From Sceloporus undulatus (taxonomy: Eukaryota; Chordata; Lepidosauria; Squamata; Phrynosomatidae), in the NCBI RefSeq assembly GCF_019175285.1, contig NC_056523.1, positions 117,248,706-117,312,705 of the forward strand: a stretch of DNA of 64,000 nt, written 5' to 3'. A model generated the notes under the pieces. That model did no database searches, was not told the DNA's origin, and saw nothing but the letters and a program-made list of their open reading frames with translations. Made by a program: the position numbers and the translations under genes. The stretch's first letter is position 1; each line of letters starts with the position of its first letter. Positions 33,573 through 45,445 of the stretch are shown here, piece by piece.

Positions 33573-34148
33573 TCCATTGGCCTGATGAATTCTAATAAAC
33601 ACAGTCGAACAAACAACAGTCTAGATCAGAAGTATTTTCACTTCCTTCTCAACCGTGGCTTCCATAAGGATTTCTATGGAACATGTTGTTCTTCCCTAAA
33701 TAATGAATAGAAACCTAGACTAAATCCAAATGCCATTAAATATGTTGAATATATTTATAGAAATATCAAAGTGACAAAATAGCTTACACTTTAAGTTTCA
33801 GAAACCCACAAAGGAGATAAAGCAATTAAATAACCTTTCTCTAAAATACAGAGATTAGAAATACCTTCACACAGTCAAAGCCCTTTTCTTTATAATGTCA
33901 AACTTAAGATTTATACTTCTTTTAGTATTTACAAGTAGCCAGTGGGACTAATTAATTAAAAGTCAGGTATTCTCTTGTTCAAATGTTTGTGGATTTGGCT
34001 GCCCACATGAGGAAAGGAGAGTTGGGGTCTGCTGGAAAGACCCACAGATGTTAGAAAAGCCAGATAATAGATTTAATTTCTTTTCATTTATATTGTATTA
34101 CCATAGTCCAATCACAAAGCAAGCTGAAAGTTAAAGCACCTTAGGTTA
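33573..34148. other. AT-rich intron, nothing recognised
   Basis: No open frame or repeat of note. Confidence 0.55.
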
Positions 34149-34236
34149 GAAATCCTACCCAAATCTACCTGGAAATAAACCCCTTTGAACACAGTGGGAC
34201 TAGTTTCAGAGTAAACTTGCATAGAATTGTGCTGCC
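34149..34236. repeat. Short interspersed repeat, 'GCAATCCTAT' type
   Basis: Reads AAATCCTACCCAAATCTACC, TGGAAATAAACCCCTTTGAA, CACAGTGGGACTAGTTTCAG and AGTAAACTTGCATAGAATTG. The ends AATCCTA and TAGAATT are weakly complementary, which suggests a MITE of about 90 bp. Confidence 0.65.
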
Positions 34237-35577
34237 AATCTCACCCTGTGCTACCAATGTCTCAATTATTACTACTTTCTGTTTAATAGCCAAGATATGT
34301 GGCTAAGGAAGGCTCAGTGGGAAGCATTTTGGAACAGGCATCTGCTTGACAGACCAAGGGTGGAAGTGTTTCTTTTTTCATAGGATGCCAGGAATGGCGC
34401 TCTCTCAAAAGAGGCTGTGCTTTCTTCCTTTTTGATGTCCTAATTCTCATAGAATTAGCAAGAGCCTGGTGGCCTCTGCAATCTTAAATATTCAATGCTG
34501 GAGTACACACTGTGGTAATTTTTATCTGCGTTGTTAAGTTTCGTCTAGTTTGTGTTTGAATGTGGATTTAACTGCTTTTGTAAGTTTTCTATGGTACAAT
34601 TATTTCAAAATGCCTGGCATTAATAATCCTTTTTTTATATTGCTAATAGAAATATTCTGCTTCAAAACCTCAAAAACACAAAGTTTGTTTTTTTCTCCTC
34701 TTTCTGCATTGCATGCACTGATGAACTAGCCTGCTCAGCAAGCATTTAACAGATTAGACACTTGAACATGGTTTCAGGCAATGCTCTCTCATGTTTCTGC
34801 GCATTGCCTGATAAACACTTCAAAGTAAACCGCTCATAAATATGAAATGAAAAGCTGAGAAGTCGTTATGCACAGCTTTGAGATACAAATCTCTTTATTC
34901 CCCTCTGAAGTGGGGTTTGATTGACATAATGAGTCATAGATCCTGTCCAGGGACTCACTGCCTTATCCCCCTTTCCTCAGGAGACAAGGAGACTTTAAAG
35001 AAATATACTTTAGAACTTTGTGACAGGCAGCTATATGAAAAAAGTTGAACTCTATACACATTGCTTATTATATTATATTAATATTCAACTTAGGATGACT
35101 CTGACATATGCCAGCAATTGACAGTAGATCTACAAAGGGGCAATAATTTGTGGCCACTTCTATCACTCGCTCCTCAACACAGTGCTATTAAATGGCCAAC
35201 TGTGTTTGGAAACCACTTGAAGGCACACAGTATCAACAAAAGTATGTTTAAAACTGAAGTTTCAATGGAATGCTACAGCAAGATTAAAAAAAACTAATCA
35301 AGTCACCCCCACCTTTCAGTGTTAACTGCATGAAAGGGGCTTTATGCACCTGATTGGGAAGTGGCACTCTTGTCACTGACTATGGTGCTGGCCATGCCAG
35401 TGGTCCTGACATCATCTTGGTGAAACCAAGACAACTTAGTGCAAACAATGTTAGGAAGGAGGTAGATCTGCAAAAGGGCAAGGTCAGCAGGACAGATAGT
35501 GTTGTTACATGGAAATCTTCTCACATATGCCATGGATGCAGGTGGCATCTATTTGGTTAGTTTTGAATCTCACCATG

Positions 35578-35624
<47 letters not shown>
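35578..35624 (+). repeat. (ATCT)n microsatellite
   Basis: About twelve ATCT units. Confidence 0.95.
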
Positions 35625-38600
35625 ACACTCTTTTCTCAGGACTGAGACATGATATGCCTCTGAAGGTGTAATCCAAAAGCCACTTATCCTGCAAACATCA
35701 ATGTGAAGGAGCCCAATGAGTTCTCATGCTTACTGGGAAGACAATTTTTGTATGATATTGTAATATGAATGGAAACTTTCATACTACTGATGCACCTAAA
35801 AAGCAAATTACAAACCAAAACTGAGACTGTTCAAAAATATTCTCCCCAGATTAATCCCAGAACAGTTGTTAAATGAAACTCAGTTGTTCCCAATGCTAAT
35901 TATTTTGTATTATGATGTGCCAGTGGTCATTTGCAAATATAAAGCATTATGCACAGCTCATGAAATCCATCCACCATAAAAGCGATGTTTTGTATGAACA
36001 GGTACTTTTTTTCTCTAAAAAGCAAATGTTCAGTTAAGCTAAAATGTTCAGATAAGCTATCTATTAATCTATTAATATTCAGATAAATTAAAATGTATTT
36101 AATAAGCCTTATTAAACAACAACACCTCCCCTCAAACAATGCAATTGAAGACAACTGAATCCAGAAGTTAGTATCAACCTAGTTAGTATCAACCAGTATC
36201 AGGACCTCAAATGTAGATATTCAGAGGAGTAATCAGTCTACTGTTATGTGAAAAACCTATTGCTGATTAGTTAGCAAAAATATTTATTTGCATTCATATT
36301 TAACACCTTTGCTTCTCCAATGAATAAAGATAATTTGAAAAGGTTAATTTATTTTTAACTGCTTGGTATATGTGGATATTCATATAGACTTCTAAAATGA
36401 AAAGAGAAAATTAATAAGAGTAATCTCAATTGTTATGCAAAACGTTTTTAATTAAATCAGGAATACATTTAGCAAGACAACATGAAAATGGAGAAAAATA
36501 CAAATAGAAACAAAATTTAGGGCCAAATTAGTTGATATGCTAAATGCATTATTGAATTTCATAGGTTTAGTTCTTTCGCCATTTAAAAAACAGTCCCATG
36601 GGATGAGAACCACATCATGTATGGTTTCTCCCATAATGTTCCCAGTGCAATCCCAAGAAAACTCATTTCTACAAAACTGCTAGTCTCCTTCAGAAAGAAA
36701 GTTTGGTTGGCTCCAGTGACAGTTCAGCTCCAAAAGACGAAGAACAGAGAATGGTGAGGGAGGATTTTTGGTAAGATCGTGGTGACAGAAAAGTTTTAAA
36801 TCTTGCACAATGATTCCAATTTGGGATGGGAGGACATTTTATTCAAGTTGACTGTCTCATGAAAGAAGCATTTTCATACTTCTTCTAACAGAAAATATGA
36901 TCTTGCCTTGAGAACTGATACATAAATGATATTTCCAAGAAATAAAATGCTACAAAATTGCATGCTTTAAAAAAATGAAATGATTGCATTGTGCATCATT
37001 TTTAAAATAAAAAATACAAACAGAATCATACTTTAATCAATGGGGAAAAGTTGTATACTTCAGGTGCATTGTACAGATCTATAAGAAAGTTAGAGGTAAT
37101 ATGCATTCTAAAGAGTAGCACAAATTTCAATGTGGGAAGCAAACATAAAAACTCACAAGCCAAAACCAAATAAGGATGGAAGAAGAAGCTGGCAGGATGA
37201 AGAAAGGAACTCCATAAAATCATCTGAGGAAGCAAACCTAATCTACAAAACTTTATGCTCCAACTTCTGTTTGACAGTTTGCCTAATTGGGGATCCTATC
37301 TAAACGGATAGGTTGCAATGTAGGGAACACAACATATAATATAATTTATATTTTCTTCTTGTTACCCAAGGTCTGACTCTATGCATCTTCTCTTTTTCAA
37401 TATTAAGTTAACAAAGGGATGTTTGAGGCATGTAGCCAAGAGGGCGCCCCATGGCCGAAAACTAGCTATAAGGAGATTCATGACCATCTTTGGAGGTCCA
37501 GGAGGCTCAGCATGGGAGAAATGTAAGAGCACACAGCTAAGGATAGATATATCAAGATAAGAATCTGCATCATACTCTTTGTGAACAAAAATCCAAAAAA
37601 TACTTTCCTCTGGAAGTGATACCCCATTGTCCAGAGATATTTGCAATGATTGCCCAGCCATTCACAAGTTTCCTTATTCTTCTCTCTTGGAAACTTCACT
37701 CTAATCCCAAAATCTGCCCCAGGATATTTTCTGCTCAGGCACCCCAAATTCAGTCTCATTTGAGTTTAGATAGACTCTCTGTCAGTATCTTGCTTGACTC
37801 TTAAGCATTGCTGGCCACTTCATGATCCACACAAAGCTGCTGAGCCATTTCACTTCACAGTGTCCCTAGACTGGAGACCCACTTCTGGAACTGATGCAGT
37901 CTGTTCAGTTGCTATCTGCTACCAACTTTTATATTATTAGTTATTGGATGGGTGCGTGAGTGAGTGTCTTTGTATGAATGGTAATTCCCCTTGATTACAA
38001 ATAAAATTATATTTGGAATTTGCTCTGTGGAGTTCTGTTTCTTGGAAGTGGTATACACAGGCTTCATTCCAGCTTTTAGTTACCAGAGCCCTCTTGTTGC
38101 TGTCATTTGAGCTAATGAGATTCATCATTTGAATATTAATTGTGGGTGCCCTCTTGGGACCCTTGCTGTTTGGGTAACTTCTTTGGAAATGTTCTAAGGA
38201 GAGTATGAATACAGTATTAGCTACCTAAAACACACTATCAAACACACCATGAAGAGCTAAAAAGTTAACCAAGGCAAAAATAAATAAGTACAGATAGTTC
38301 ACAAAGTTCATAAGAAAACAGTTCATATATGAAAACCATTTCAGATACTAACATTTCTATGCAAAATAGTGTAGAAATACAAATGTCCATTCACATCCAT
38401 GAAGTTCTCTTCCAAGCATGTATTCTAGGAATTCAGCTTAAATTTGTTTAGCGTTAAAGAGTTTGCAGACAGTTGTAATAATATTTTTCTGTAACGAAGA
38501 AAATACTTGATAGTTTTAACAAAATACCCTGTTTATATGAGCATGTGTAGAAATACAAAGGTTTTCTGGCTGTGTGATAGCTATTTTCAGTTGAGGGGGA

Positions 38601-39001
38601 ATGTACCAGATGCCATCGTTGTTAGATGCTTTTGTCTCTACCAGATTAGTATTAGAAAAACACAGGCATACATTTTCACAAATATATTTGCATATATATT
38701 TATGTTTTATGTACAGGTGTGAAGTATTTCCTGTACCAATCTGTTTTAAAGATATTTGGAGAGGGTTTCTCCCCCTTTGAACAGTTTTCTAGCATCACTC
38801 AGACAGTAAATTAGCATCAATTTAAAATGTCAAAGAATTATTGAAGAATTCAAATGTTTAAAGAGCAGTTGTTAAATCTCTGTTTAAAATGCCAGCTGGA
38901 TCCGTACTGAAGGTGAAAACAAAGCAAATCAATGCAAAGAAAATATATGTACCTTAAATTTTGGTATGCTGGATGTCTTATGATTCTTACACAATTACCA
39001 A

Positions 39002-39032
39002 CAGAGAGAGAGAGAGATAGAGAGAGAGAGAA
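39002..39032 (+). repeat. (AG)n microsatellite
   Basis: An AG run with one ATAG interruption. Confidence 0.9.
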
Positions 39033-40174
39033 GGTTGGCTCTGATAATTAAAATATTTCTCACCCAAGCTCTTTTAATTCAACTACATCCTGCTCATTGT
39101 GATATTTAATGCACAAGATAAAACACTTTGATTTTAAAAGGGGGGAAGGCTTGCAATGGTATCATCTCTTCCATGCTGATCCAAAAAGAACAGCTGTCAC
39201 TCACATCCTTGGCTCCCAAGGTCTCTGGAGTGCACTGAAAGCAAGCTGTCTCTAGGATAAGGGCTCCTCAGAGACCAGCAGTCTCTGCATGGCCTCCAGC
39301 AGAAAAGCAATGCTTTGCTCACTCAATAGATAAGCCCTTTGACTCCATTCTTTCACTGGCTAATATAAATATATGGCTTAAGTGAATGATTAACATTCTC
39401 CCTACAGAAATTCAATTAAATACTTGGAACCTCAAGTAAAAATAGCTAAGGAAGTTCCAAAACATTAATGTAATTAATTATCAATTATTAAAACTCTCTC
39501 TGAAAGGCAGCCCTGGCAAAAGCCATTGTCTTCTATTTAACCTTTTCCTTGTGTCTTTTCAGGACCTACTTTCTGGCTTTATTGGATTTTTGTCGCTCAA
39601 AACTTTTGTGTAAGGCAGACTGAAAGAATGATCTCCTTTCAACATTATACACCTACATCATCTTTGCAGATCAATATCGTCTTGACTGACTCTTTTGCAA
39701 AATGAGGGCTTACACCCTGACATGCTTCTGCTTTCACTCAGCATTCTCCATAAACAATGTTCTCTGGCTGTTTTAGAGTAGTAGTCAGAGACTTCCCTCT
39801 CATTTTCTTTGGGGAGACAATCAAAAATTAAAACAATATGAAGACGTTTCCAACTGTATATCAAACAAGAGTGACCCAAGACATTTGCTGCCTGAGGCAA
39901 AGGAAAAATGTCAACCTCTCAATCCCACGTTCACAAACATGCATCCACCTCACTTCAGCACAAGCAATGGCAACCTATATCTCATGTTGCTAGGGCACTT
40001 CAAAGAGTGATAGCCAAACACTGTAAGCTAAGGGCACAGTCCTCTCTCTAAGAAAGGTGAAATATCAGTATACTCAGGAGGCACAGCTACCCATGTAACT
40101 GCTGCTAGATTCAGTTCCTTCACTCTGTGGAAACTCTCAAAAGTACCAGTACCACATGGTCTTGACAGTCACTG

Positions 40175-40194
40175 AAGAGAGAGAGAGAGAGAGA
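40175..40194 (+). repeat. (GA)n microsatellite
   Basis: Ten GA units. Confidence 0.9.
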
Positions 40195-40786
40195 ATGGTG
40201 CTTATAGTGGTGGTAAGTATAAGATCAATCTATTAATTTTAGTTTAGTTGGTACTGAGAGACTAGATCATACCCTGTCAATAGACTTATAAAGTACAAAT
40301 AGTGAATATATGATATGGAATGAATAACAGGGGAAGGGACATGTAGTCTGACACCAACAGCCATCCAGTCAGGTGTTACACAATTCCAGAAGATGACAGC
40401 AAGTACTAAAATCTGTTCAGGAAACTGCTTCTAAAAATCTCCATTATCAATTATTGCTGATCTAGGAACTAGAGAGAAGATACTTTGTTCAAGACACTGG
40501 AAAATGGAACATTTGCCATTCCACACACATAAAGAAGCTTACTGGACTGTTAATTGAATTTTATTCTGCCAATAGGACAACTTCCTCCACTGCACTTTAG
40601 GATAGCTGACTAGATTGGGGAGTTTGGAAAGATCATACAGCATCTGTGACTCCATCACCTCAGTGTGATTTCCTCTCTGCCAGCATGTCCTCAAATGCCA
40701 CCTCACTCTAATGGTAGGATAAGTGCTAATGGTTAGGAGAATAATCCACACAGTGCGGTCTTTTTTGAATTTGCATTGCTTTAATT

Positions 40787-40917
40787 CAGGGTTAAAAAAC
40801 CATGTAGCCCTCCAAATGTTGTAGGACTGAAGATCCCAGCAGCTGAAACCAACACAGCTGATGAAGAGCAATGCTGAAAGCTGCAGTTCAGCAGTACCTG
40901 GACAATTCCCAACCCTG
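40787..40917. mobile_element. Foldback MITE (family F4)
   Basis: Left arm: CAGGGTTAAAAAACCATGTA, GCCCTCCAAATGTTGTAGGA and CTGAAGATCCCAGCAGCTGA. Right arm reversed: CAGGGTTGGGAATTGTCCAG, GTACTGCTGAACTGCAGCTT and TCAGCATTGC. The arms are loosely complementary, as expected for an aged copy of the widespread squamate repeat whose consensus I remember as CCAGATGTTGTTGGACTACA with a mirrored second half. Confidence 0.6.
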
Positions 40918-42460
40918 CTTTCACTGAACAGAAAACTCAAGATGGAGTCATTGTGACATTTTATCTATGATGTTCTATTTCTTTCTTTCTTTTCAACATT
41001 CAGTTAACTTTTACATTTAGGCATTCAGTACAAATAGTCATCTTTTTCTTCTGTGATAGCTTCTTTAGTCTTCAATAGAAAGTGTAGTCTAGATTATTAA
41101 AAATCATTTAGACAAACTGAGTCATTAGAACAGGAATATTCTAAAGGAAAATGACAGAACCTGCAAAATGTTAGCATATTAACAAGAAGAGATCTAAGAG
41201 TAGATTTTCAGTTCACTCATCCCTGCTATTATGATCAATAAGATTTCCTAACATATTTTTTCAAAAAAATAAGAGCTTGTCCATCAGATACCTAATACAG
41301 CTGTTATGTTAGCACAGTGTAACAGTTCTTCATGATGACAGAGAACTTGCAAAAACTGTTTGGCTGAATGCTACTTTCATGTGACTTTTATGGATAACAA
41401 ACCTGAAAAGCATTAATGTCTGTTAAATCTAGCTTGTTAGAAATGATTTGATTAAACATAATATATCAACAGAACTAGATAATTTTCCCAGAACAGATGA
41501 ATCTGATGTATAATTTTGGGTGATGTCTCTGTGTTTGAATGTTTGTACCAAAGATATGAATACCAGATAATAAAATGGCTGTTGTTGAAATAAATGAATT
41601 TCGAATTATATAAACAATGTAGAGGTGATTCTAGAAACAAGAAGTCACAGAATGTGCTTTCAGTGCTACCGTTGTAGGTAGAAATTAAATTACTATGAAA
41701 AATAGAAAATTTAAACACACAGACATACTTGATCAGTAAAGAATATTGTAAAAAGAGAACCATAAGACATGCCCATCAATAAACAAAAGGATAAAAATAG
41801 TTGCTTTGATACTACATATTTCACCTTTCTAGAAACTTCTGACAGGTCTTTGAGGGCCTCTTTCTATACTGTATTATGATTTTATTCTAGCTGTTACAGT
41901 AGTCATGTTGTCCAATTTCCATGAGTCTGGTAGTTGTCAATGCTTTAAAAAAGTAATTAAGTGCTCTTTTAGGTTTCAGACTTATGGCATAGTTCTGTAG
42001 AGTTTAGCATAGCTGAGTGCAGTACAAGCAATGCACCCACAGAAATTATGTCTGCTCCGAGAAATGGAGACATATATTATCAAGCGTTTGGAAATGATTT
42101 AGAAAATATAAGCTGGCAGATTTATTGTATTCTGGCTACAATATCAAAAGCTATTTCTTTTGCTCGAAAAGGTCAATAATATGAAGGAAAATGTGATATC
42201 CCAGAAACATTATTATTTTCTATAGGAGCCCCATTCCATTGTTATTTCTGTGCAATGCAGAAAGAGCATGGCTGTGAAATCTCTCTTTGATCATAACCTC
42301 CTACATGTTCAGCTCAAACTCTGTTTAAGAGGCTAGACCTATACACCCGTTTCCATATGTCTGGACATGAAATTTTCCAGGAACTATATGTGAATATTTT
42401 TTACATGCATAGCTGGACACAGTGAAGACAATGCAAAATGTCACTATTCCCTTCTCTAGG
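40918..42460. other. AT-rich intron, nothing recognised
   Basis: No element or exon identified. Confidence 0.55.
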
Positions 42461-42674
42461 GGGCTCTTTCACATTACAGAACTATTGCCCTATGGTTCGT
42501 CTTGACTGTTATGGCAACACCTATGGAAGTTGGGATTTGCAGTATTGGGAGGGGTATTGAGAATTTTAGGCTACAGAAGTGTAGTGATTACTCAAACAAC
42601 AAGCTCCAGGATTCCATAGGATACAGCCATAGCAACTACAGTAAAATTATAATGCTATAATGTGTAAAACAGCC
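42461..42674. mobile_element. Foldback MITE related to family F1
   Basis: Starts GGGCTCTTTCACATTACAGA and ends, on the complementary strand, GGGCTGTTTTACACATTATA. The interior reads GACTGTTATGGCAACACCTA, TGGAAGTTGGGATTTGCAGT on one side and TCCAGGATTCCATAGGATAC, AGCCATAGCAACTAC on the other. It is near-palindromic with arms of roughly 100 bp and a ~213-bp total length. Confidence 0.75.
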
Positions 42675-42809
42675 CAAGATGATGAAAGACCATCTTTATT
42701 TGACAATAATAAATATTGACAAGTCTCTATTTATTTCAGTACACACATTGACACCTATATGTAAGATGCCAAAATGCCACATTAACATGATTGCTTCATT
42801 TTGTTCTGT

Positions 42810-42810
<1 letters not shown>
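42675..42810. other. AT-rich spacer
   Basis: Nothing recognised. Confidence 0.6.

Positions 42811-42857
<47 letters not shown>
42811..42857 (+). repeat. (ATT)n microsatellite at an L2 3' end
   Basis: About fifteen ATT units abut the 3' terminus of the minus-strand L2 at 42858. Confidence 0.95.
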
Positions 42858-42859
<2 letters not shown>

Positions 42860-43640
42860 CTTTATTTATAAAGCGCTGTAAATTTACACAGCGCTGTACA
42901 TACAATCTTTTTAATTGGACGGTTCCCTGCCCTCAGGCTTACAATCTAGAAAGACACGACACAGAGGGAGTGGTGGTGGGGAAGGGGCATCTCTAGTAGG
43001 ATAATACATATGAAATACATAGCAATACAGGAAATGATTCAATAAAACAGACAACAAAAGAACATCAAATAGCAAGTGACAATTATGCAATGCCTGGGAA
43101 CGCTGCCCTGAACAGAATGGTCTTCAACTCCATTTTGAAGCTGGTTAAAGAAGTGATGGCTCTTGTTCGCGGGGGAAGAAGGTTCCAGGAGTGAGGGGCA
43201 GCGAGTGAAAAGGGGCGAATCCGGGATGGGGCAGAGGAAATCCTGGGATGTGACAGCAGGCCTTGACTACCAGAACGGAGGGCCCTAGTCATAAGGTGAG
43301 GAGAAAGAAGGTCTGATAAGTAAGGAGGGGCCAGCCCATGGAGGGCTTTAAACGTCGACAGCAGGAGTTTGTACTGAATGCGGAAAGGGAGGGGGAGCCA
43401 GTGAAGGGATGCCAACACAGGGGAGATGTGGTCAGAGCGGTGGGCGGATGTGATAATGCGTGCATCTGAATGCTGGACAGAGATTAAAGGACGGAGGTGA
43501 GAAAGAGGAAGCCCAGCCAGGAGGACGTTACAGTAATCAAGTCGTGAGATCACTAGGGCATGGACCAGGATCTTGGCAGTAGAGGCAGAGAGATATGGTC
43601 GGATTTTGGCAATATTATGGTCGGATTTTGGCAATATTAT
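42858..43640 (-). mobile_element. L2-clade LINE, 5'-truncated (copy c)
   Basis: A 183-codon frame at 43083-43634 encodes HNIAKIRPYLSASTAKILVH, ALVISRLDYCNVLLAGLPLS, LRPLISVQHSDARIITSAHR, SDHISPVLASLHWLPLPFRI, LSTFKALHGLAPPYLSDLLS and WNLLPPRTRAITSLTSFKME with the end LKTILFRAAFPGIA. No break is visible. The 3' UTR begins after 43083 and ends at AACCTTTATTTATAAAGCGC, TGTAAATTTACACAGCGCTG (plus strand). A 22-bp tandem duplication lies at the 5' edge. Confidence 0.9.
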
Positions 43641-45289
43641 ACAAAAAGAATTTACAAGCCTTGACTTTTCTACTTCAGAAAGATAGATTCCAAGAATCTT
43701 ACTGAATTTGTCACAAGCAATTTTCCTATAAATTCATAGGACTTGTTTCAATCATCTTATAGCATCCAGTACAGAAGCTACACAGTCACAGAGCCAACAA
43801 CTCCTGACTTTTGAAGCTGGATGACCAAGAAATACGAGTTCCTACTAAGAGACCCTTAGACTACTATGGAATAGAAAGTGCTTCCTGTGGATGGATTCTA
43901 CAGACATGTTTCGATGAAAGAACAATGTGGGATGTGAGGATGACATCAGAAGCAGACACATCAGCACCAATTCTTCTGTGGGGGTAGATGGCATTGACAT
44001 GATTATTTACTTCCCACATGGACCATCTGTTCCAGTGCACTTCCTTCAATCAAAACATTACTATTCTAGTAATGAATCCAGTTCCTGGAAAGTAGCTCCA
44101 AAATTAAAATGGCATATGAACTATTCCAGTAAAAGTGGGGAGAAGAGCTCCTACAGCCACATATATTTCATTCACAGTGAATGGACTAGGCCAATTAAGA
44201 CACAAAATTTGGATGGGAGAAAACATGCAAACTGGCCTTCCTCTACCAGCAATTTTTCCATACCCTGACAGCCAAGAAGGACAGATTTCCAAAAAGAAAA
44301 GGGTAGCTGAAAATCTTAAATGATATGTTTAATATTTGTCATAAACAGGATATTCTGTGTACTTGAAAATGAAGCAGTTATTGTTATGTAACATCTGACA
44401 TTTTCATAAAGGTTATTTACCTCACCAGGGCTCTTGGAACATGTTTCTTGTGCCAGAAGGAGAATCTACTAGTCTCAAATCTCAGACTAATTTGCACTCG
44501 ATTAAAATTTCCTAAAATTAATTTTAAATACTTCTTAGTCAGAAAGACCATATTTAGGACTCATACTTAGACAGTGTAATGTTTTGTGGCAACTTGTGAT
44601 GAGAACAAATGCAGTTGGTAGGGGAAACAGAATAACATCCATTTTCGGTGGATATAGATGTCTTCCTCTGAGCTCTTTAGCTACTTTATGCAAGGTAATA
44701 CTTTGATATAGCTTTCAATTCTGCCTCAGCAAACTTCTGCCTTGTTTAACCAAAAGAGCTCATTTAACAAACACCTATCACTGGAAGTAATTAGGAGCAT
44801 CATGATTCTTTGTGCAATTATGCACAAATGTATTTGAAATACTTGGTTTTAGCAAATCTCTTCTTATGAAGAATCTCTTCCTATGGAGAAGAGAAAGAGA
44901 AAAGATTTAGTCAGTTTTCACTGGCTTGGATCCAAGCTTCATTTTAATATGTTCAAAACAAATCTCACAATGAAGGAATATGAACACTATTATAATAGTA
45001 GGTAATTGTTTGTTGAACTCAGTTGCCTTCAGGCTTTGCTGAGATGCACTGGAGCAACAGAAACAATTTAAATAATCTTCCAAGAGCACAAAAATGTGGC
45101 AGATGAGGATGAGGATGAAAGTGATTCACTAGGTAGACATTCTAATGCCTTGCTCTATATAAAATGTTTAACATGATAACAGATGTCTTCATTATGTGAA
45201 AATCAGAGTGCCTTTAACTACTTGTATCTTGAATTAGCATGAATCTAAAACTGCTGGTTACCCCCAAGCTATCTCCCACTTCAAATAGT
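43641..45289. other. Intron, mostly featureless
   Basis: A slightly GC-richer block at 43.86-44.33 kb has small overlapping open frames on both strands with no signature. The word GTTTCGATGAAAGAAC at 43911 was looked at as a ribozyme remnant and not accepted. Confidence 0.5.
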
Positions 45290-45445
45290 CTGGATAGATT
45301 TGCAACAGACCCTCTCATGAGTTTACAGGACCTAAACAGATCAATGGATGATAGGAAGGCTTGACTATGTCTCATCTCCATGGTCTCCATGAGTCAAAGT
45401 CACCTTGAGGGCAGTGAACAATGACAGACAAAAACCCCAGATGTC
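45290..45445 (+). mobile_element. RTE-type 3' end fragment (BovB-like or SINE tail)
   Basis: Reads GGTCTCCATGAGTCAAAGTC, ACCTTGAGGGCAGTGAACAA and TGACAGAC, close to the RTE/BovB 3' terminus (compare GTCACCATGACTTGATG and AGTTAACAACAA near 27050). The 5' part is not assignable. Confidence 0.55.

Larger units (their letters stand above)
34237..40786. other. AT-rich intron with microsatellites and possible conserved segments
   Basis: No host exon or large element found. It contains (ATCT)n at 35578-35624, a direct repeat AGTTAGTATCAACC x2 at about 36167-36194, (AG)n at 39002-39032 and (GA)n at 40175-40194. Segments 34490-34860 and 39360-39540 are free of repeats and rich in TAATTA-type words. 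Confidence 0.5.

Noticed and set aside
35578-35624. CRISPR-like array
   Set aside because: It is a plain tetranucleotide microsatellite with no spacers. The same holds for the GATA arrays at 16917 and 49252.
37362-37759. Two overlapping minus-strand frames of 93-99 codons
   Set aside because: No recognised family and no splice or poly(A) context, so not listed as genes.
43860-43930. Another hammerhead-like site (TCGAAACATGTC on the minus strand)
   Set aside because: GAAAC is present but no CUGANGA box or stem II lies at the required distance.
43927-44292. Overlapping open frames on both strands at 44 kb
   Set aside because: Looked at as a possible exon. Splice sites fit poorly, there is no domain, and both strands are open to the same extent.
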